From NCBI RefSeq assembly GCF_019711635.1, contig NZ_JAIGNT010000004.1:1-64000 (forward strand): 64,000 nt of DNA, in the 5' to 3' direction. Shown in pieces: positions 60,511 through 64,000 of the stretch. This DNA comes from Qipengyuania huizhouensis (lineage in GTDB: Bacteria; Pseudomonadota; Alphaproteobacteria; Sphingomonadales; Sphingomonadaceae). Made by a program: the position numbers and the translations under genes. The first letter of the stretch is position 1. The number at the start of each line of letters is the position of its first letter. The notes below the pieces were generated by a model that saw only the letters and a list, made by a program, of their open reading frames with translations, did no database searches and was not told the origin of the DNA.

Positions 60511-60964
60511 TCGCGGCTTCCTGCACCGTGCTGGCGAATTCCTCGAAATCGCGTGCCTCGCTGAAATCGCGGTAGACGGAAGCGAAGCGGATATAGGCCA
60601 CGCTGTCGATCTGGCGCAGGCCGTCCATCACCATTTCGCCGATACGCTGCGAAGCGATTTCCGCCTCGCCGGCAGTTTCGACCTGGCGCTGGATGCCGCT
60701 CACCAGCTGGTCGATCCGTTCATGCGCCACGTCGCGCTTGCGGCACGCCAGCGAGATCGACTGTTCGAGCTTGCCCCGGTCGAATGGCTGGCGGCGGTCG
60801 CCCGATTTGATCACGGTGACTTCGCGAAGTTGCACGCGTTCGAACGTCGTGAAGCGCGCGCCGCAGCTGGAGCATTGGCGGCGGCGGCGGATCGAGGTCG
60901 AATCCTCGGTCGGACGAGAGTCCTTCACCTGACTGTCGTCATGGGCGCAGAATGGGCAGCGCAT
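60497..60964 (-). CDS. nrdR: Transcriptional repressor NrdR
   Basis: Represses ribonucleotide reductase genes according to bound ATP/dATP; 155 residues. The N-terminal zinc ribbon has Cys3, Cys6, Cys31 and Cys34 around the [17 protein letters not shown] segment. An ATP-cone follows from about residue 48 ([20 protein letters not shown]). Located after glyA, as in many alphaproteobacteria. No NrdR box is obvious in this window. Confidence 0.97.
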   Translation of the reverse strand: MRCPFCAHDDSQVKDSRPTEDSTSIRRRRQCSSCGARFTTFERVQLREVTVIKSGDRRQPFDRGKLEQSISLACRKRDVAHERIDQLVSGIQRQVETAGEAEIASQRIGEMVMDGLRQIDSVAYIRFASVYRDFSEARDFEEFASTVQEAANERA

Positions 60965-60978
60965 TTCTTATCCGTAAA

Positions 60979-61230
60979 TCAGGGGCGCAGGCGCTTGTAG
61001 AGCATGAAGCCCGCACCGGCGACGAGGCCGATGGGCCAGGTAACCACGGGCAGGATGCCGCCTGCAATTGCGCCGATGGCGGCACCAGTCAACACAGGCT
61101 TGGTCGAAGGGTGATTGAGGCCTTCCTTCGCCATGCCCTTGATCTCTGCAGTGGCGTCCGGAACAAGGTCGTGGTCCTGATGCTTGGTGCGGCGATCTTC
61201 CGGCTCGCGGTCGTCTGGATCTATGGCCAT
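60979..61230 (-). CDS. Small protein with hydrophobic hairpin
   Basis: An 83-residue protein between glyA and nrdR. The first 45 residues are charged and probably disordered (MAIDPDDREPEDRRTKHQDH); the rest has two closely spaced glycine-rich hydrophobic segments (TGAAIGAIAGGILPVVT and GLVAGAGFMLYKR). Start at 61230 has an AGGAGAA ribosome binding site. Eleven bases separate it from glyA, so it is in the operon. Unknown function; resembles small glycine-zipper membrane proteins. Confidence 0.7.
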   Translation of the reverse strand: MAIDPDDREPEDRRTKHQDHDLVPDATAEIKGMAKEGLNHPSTKPVLTGAAIGAIAGGILPVVTWPIGLVAGAGFMLYKRLRP

Positions 61231-61240
61231 GAAATTCTCC

Positions 61241-62524
61241 TCAGCGTCCGGGGTAGACGGGGAAAGCATCGCACAATTCGGCCACCCGGTCACGCACGCT
61301 CTGTTCGATCTGGCCATCACCTTCGGGTCCGTTGCGCGACAGGCCGTCGACGACTTCGCAGATCAGCTTGCCGATGGTCGTGAACTCGGCTTCGCCAAAG
61401 CCGCGCGTGGTCCCGGCGGGCGTGCCGAGACGGATGCCGCTGGTCACGAAGGGGCTGCGCGTGTCGTAGGGAATGCCGTTCTTGTTGCAGGTGAGCCAGG
61501 CACGGTCGAGGCCGGTTTCCGCCGCTTTGCCGGTCACATCCTTGGCCGTGAGATCGACCAGCATGGAATGATTGTCCGTTCCGCCGGAAACGACGCGTAG
61601 GCCGTTCGCCTCTATGCTCTTCGCCAGCGCATGCGCATTGGCGACGACATTGGCGGCATAGTTCTTGAACTCCGGCCGCAGGGCTTCGCGAAAAGCGACC
61701 GCCTTGGCCGCTATGACATGCATCAGCGGGCCGCCCTGCATGCCGGGGAAGACCGCCATGTTGATCGGCTTGGTCAATTCCTCGTCATTCCACAGGATCA
61801 CGCCAGATCGCGGGCCTCGCATGCTCTTGTGGGTGGTAGTCGTCACGACATGGGCGTGAGGGATAGGCGAGGGGTGCGCTCCGCCTGCAACCAGCCCTGC
61901 AATGTGGCTCATATCAACCATCAGATAGGCGCCGACCTCGTCCGCGACCTTGCGGAAGGCTGCCCAGTCCCAGATACGCGAATAGGCGGTGCCGCCCGCG
62001 ATAATGAGTTTGGGCTTGTGCTTCTTGGCGATCGCCATGACATCGTCCATGTCGATCAGCTCGTCGCCTTCGCGCACGCCATAGCTGACCGGGTTGAACC
62101 ACTTGCCGCTCATGTTCACCGGCGATCCGTGCGTCAGGTGGCCGCCCGAATTGAGGTCGAGACCCATGAAGGTATCGCCCGGCTGCAGCAGCGCGAGGAA
62201 TACCGCCTGGTTCATCTGGCTGCCGGAGTTCGGCTGGACGTTGGCGAAATTGCAGCCGAACAGTTCCTTGGCGCGTTCGATCGCCAGCGTTTCGACCACG
62301 TCGGCATAGTCGCAGCCGCCGTAATAACGCTTGCCCGGATAGCCTTCGGCATATTTGTTGGTGAACACGCTGCCGGTCGCTTCGAGGACCGCGGTGGACG
62401 CGATGTTCTCACTCGCGATCAGTTCGATCTTATCCTGCTGGCGCTTCAGTTCGTTGCGGACTGCCGCATGGATTTCGGGATCGGCTTGTTCGAGCGTGTC
62501 GTTCCAGAAACGGTTGTCGGTCAT
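61241..62524 (-). CDS. glyA: Serine hydroxymethyltransferase
   Basis: PLP enzyme that converts serine and tetrahydrofolate to glycine and methylene-tetrahydrofolate; 427 residues. The PLP lysine is in [16 protein letters not shown]. Other conserved stretches: [40 protein letters not shown] and HIAGLVAGG. Start at 62524 ([11 protein letters not shown]) is standard; the longer frame to 62665 lies within rpiB. Nine bases after rpiB. Confidence 0.98.
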   Translation of the reverse strand: MTDNRFWNDTLEQADPEIHAAVRNELKRQQDKIELIASENIASTAVLEATGSVFTNKYAEGYPGKRYYGGCDYADVVETLAIERAKELFGCNFANVQPNSGSQMNQAVFLALLQPGDTFMGLDLNSGGHLTHGSPVNMSGKWFNPVSYGVREGDELIDMDDVMAIAKKHKPKLIIAGGTAYSRIWDWAAFRKVADEVGAYLMVDMSHIAGLVAGGAHPSPIPHAHVVTTTTHKSMRGPRSGVILWNDEELTKPINMAVFPGMQGGPLMHVIAAKAVAFREALRPEFKNYAANVVANAHALAKSIEANGLRVVSGGTDNHSMLVDLTAKDVTGKAAETGLDRAWLTCNKNGIPYDTRSPFVTSGIRLGTPAGTTRGFGEAEFTTIGKLICEVVDGLSRNGPEGDGQIEQSVRDRVAELCDAFPVYPGR

Positions 62525-62532
62525 GCTTGTCC

Positions 62533-62970
62533 TTAGCAACTTGGGTTCGAGAGCTTGTCGACGCGGCGCTGGTGGCGCCCGCCGGTGAATTCGGTTTCGA
62601 GAAAGGCGGTGACGCAGGCCTTGGCCATGTCCACCCCGATGAGCCGCGCGCCCAGCGCAATGCAATTCGCGTCGTTATGTTCGCGGCACAGGCTGGCGGA
62701 AAGCGGTTCGGAAACGAGTGCGCACCGGAGTTTCGGATTGCGGTTCACGCTCATCGAAATGCCGATGCCGCTGCCGCACAGCGCGATGCCGCGTTCTGCC
62801 GTGCCGTCTGCCACGACTTCTGCCAGCCTGTAACCGAAGTCGGGATAATCGACGCTGTCGGTGGTTTCGGGCCCGAGGTCGGCGACTTCGTGACCCATCT
62901 CGATAAGCCAGTCGCGCAGAACTTCTTTCAGTTCGATGGCGGCATGGTCGGATGCAAGGGCGATACGCAT
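62533..62970 (-). CDS. rpiB: Ribose-5-phosphate isomerase B
   Basis: Interconverts ribose-5-phosphate and ribulose-5-phosphate; 145 residues. The LacAB/RpiB signature is clear: [47 protein letters not shown] with the catalytic Cys, and [17 protein letters not shown]. Start at 62970 has a GGGG ribosome binding site; a Met four residues upstream is an alternative. First gene of the rpiB-glyA-small protein-nrdR-trmJ unit. Confidence 0.96.
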   Translation of the reverse strand: MRIALASDHAAIELKEVLRDWLIEMGHEVADLGPETTDSVDYPDFGYRLAEVVADGTAERGIALCGSGIGISMSVNRNPKLRCALVSEPLSASLCREHNDANCIALGARLIGVDMAKACVTAFLETEFTGGRHQRRVDKLSNPSC

Positions 62971-63095
62971 GGTGAGCCCCATAGGTGCTGACGGCGATTC
63001 TCTCCACCCCGTTCGCTACCCTCTTACACACGAATATGCCGCCGGACGCAGAACTTGGTCAAATTCCTTAATAAATTGCGATTAGGGCCATAGGT

Positions 63096-64000
63096 ATGAC
63101 GATGCTCGCTCCTTCAATGCTGGTGCCCGCCGCGGCATCGAGACTCTCGGTCGAACCGCTCCAGAATTCGTCGATCGACAGGATCCTGCACGCCGTTCGT
63201 GTGCATCTAGGTACCGAGATCGCCTTCGTTTCGCGCTATGTCGAAAATAACGAGAAGGAACTGACGCATGTCGATTCCGATCTTGATTTGCCGATGGGGC
63301 CGGGCTTCCGCGATCCGCGCGAAAACAGTTATTGCTGGCATATCGCGGAGGGGCGGCTGCCCGAGCTGATACAGGATCCGGCGGACCATCCCTTTACCGG
63401 CACCATGGCGATCACCGAATTCCTGCCGGTAGGTTGCCACCTCAATACGCCGCTGCGCTTGTCCGATGGCACGCTATACGGAAGCTTCTGCTGCCTGAGC
63501 CGAAATCCCGACCGGAGCATGACGCAGCGCGATGTCGATGTGCTTCGAGCCTTCGCCGCCCTGGCAGTCGAGCAGATCGAGGACAATCTGGAAAAGGACC
63601 AGCGCCTGAGCAGGCTGGACGCACGGATCAGCGGGCTGATCGAGAGCAGCGGGATGCAGATCGTCCAGCAACCGATTCATTCGATCGGGGCGGGAAAGCC
63701 GGTAGGGGTGGAGTGCCTCGCTCGTTTTCCCGACGCGATGATACGCAGCCCCGACAAGTGGTTCGACGAGGCTGCGGAGATCGGGCGAGGAGTGGAGCTC
63801 GAGTTGCTCGCAATTCAGTGCGCGCTTGCCAGTGCCGATCTGATCCCGTCCGATTTCTACGTCTCGGTCAATGCGTCGCCTGAAGCGATAATGTCCGGCG
63901 CGCTAGAGGCCATTCTTGAAAGCGCAGGTCCAAGAAACATCGTCGTCGAGGTAACCGAGCATCAGCAGGTCAGCGATTTTGCAGCATTGCGCGAGGCTCT
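63096..64000 (+). CDS. GAF-EAL cyclic-di-GMP phosphodiesterase (partial, cut by window end)
   Basis: The reading frame is open from ATG 63096 to the window edge, about 301 residues. Residues about 20-170 look like a GAF sensor domain (IDRILHAVRVHLGTEIAFVSRY, YCWHIAEGRLPELIQD, LNTPLRLSDGTLYGSFCCLS). A short coiled linker leads to an EAL domain that starts near residue 190: GVECLARFP in place of the usual YEALxRW, then FYVSVNASPEAI with a metal-binding Asn and VVEVTEHQQVSD with the conserved Glu. Most metal ligands visible so far are kept, although Ala in EAL is Cys. The C-terminal part with the rest of the active site is outside the window. Confidence 0.88.
   Translation, partial: MTMLAPSMLVPAAASRLSVEPLQNSSIDRILHAVRVHLGTEIAFVSRYVENNEKELTHVDSDLDLPMGPGFRDPRENSYCWHIAEGRLPELIQDPADHPFTGTMAITEFLPVGCHLNTPLRLSDGTLYGSFCCLSRNPDRSMTQRDVDVLRAFAALAVEQIEDNLEKDQRLSRLDARISGLIESSGMQIVQQPIHSIGAGKPVGVECLARFPDAMIRSPDKWFDEAAEIGRGVELELLAIQCALASADLIPSDFYVSVNASPEAIMSGALEAILESAGPRNIVVEVTEHQQVSDFAALREA

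Noticed and set aside
61631..62536. Plus-strand open frame of 301 codons opposite glyA
   Set aside because: Shadow of glyA for the same reason.
1..64000. CRISPR arrays, rRNA genes, riboswitches, intact prophage or intact transposons
   Set aside because: Scanned for and not seen; repeats present are the ones listed, and mobile-element traces are only fragments.

Overview
The window looks like a chromosomal segment of an alphaproteobacterium of the Sphingomonadales, most plausibly Erythrobacteraceae (Erythrobacter/Qipengyuania-like). This rests on a CpdR-type response regulator, a SapC-family protein, the gene orders rpiB-glyA-nrdR and trpB-trpA-accD-folC, and high-GC housekeeping genes with many GTG/TTG starts. 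The assignment is inference from gene content; no search was run.

Layout. (1) 0.1-9.7 kb: ordinary chromosome with a lipoprotein, a small acidic-tailed membrane protein, an exported unknown, alaS, a CPA2-type K+/H+ antiporter, a GNAT-nitrilase fusion and icd. (2) 9.9-37.8 kb: a large surface-polysaccharide locus, visibly more AT-rich than its flanks. It starts with a polyprenyl glycosylphosphotransferase. A small pseudogene graveyard follows (frameshifted IS5-type transposase, truncated EPS-associated MarR regulator, ManC fragment). Next comes a tightly overlapping operon for a CMP-activated nonulosonic acid of the pseudaminic type: pseB, pseC, an SpsF-like cytidylyltransferase fused to an aldo/keto reductase, an SDR, PseG fused to a GNAT domain, and pseI. 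Then come a PhyH-type dioxygenase, a Wzx-like flippase, an acyltransferase, a Wzy-like polymerase, glycosyltransferases, a nucleotide-sugar epimerase, a second short phosphoglycosyltransferase, a Nudix hydrolase and a CapD/WbpM-type dehydratase. After an integrase remnant the locus closes with an O-antigen ligase/polymerase family protein, Wza-like and Wzc-like export proteins, and an exported partner protein. (3) 37.6-64 kb: a second copy of the small acidic-tailed protein, tRNA-Val(GAC), cpdR, and a long run of housekeeping genes (helicases, rsmD, rluB-type synthase, Rieske oxygenase, AmpG-like transporter, folC, accD, trpA, trpB, chorismate mutase, trmJ, nrdR, glyA, rpiB). A GAF-EAL protein is cut by the window edge.

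How it fits together. The central locus has the parts of a Wzx/Wzy-dependent pathway: initiating enzymes, a nonulosonic acid donor pathway, glycosyl- and acyltransferases, flippase, polymerase and Wza/Wzc export. The product is probably a capsule or exopolysaccharide carrying a modified pseudaminic-like sugar. The least standard parts are the cytidylyltransferase-aldo/keto reductase fusion with its adjacent SDR, an N-terminal gene duplication translated into its parent gene, eight Tyr-Gly units at the Wzc C-terminus, and a pair of small proteins ending in an acidic run plus PVSV. Outside the locus, a secreted protein at 49.5 kb is built on at least six tandem 11-residue repeats.
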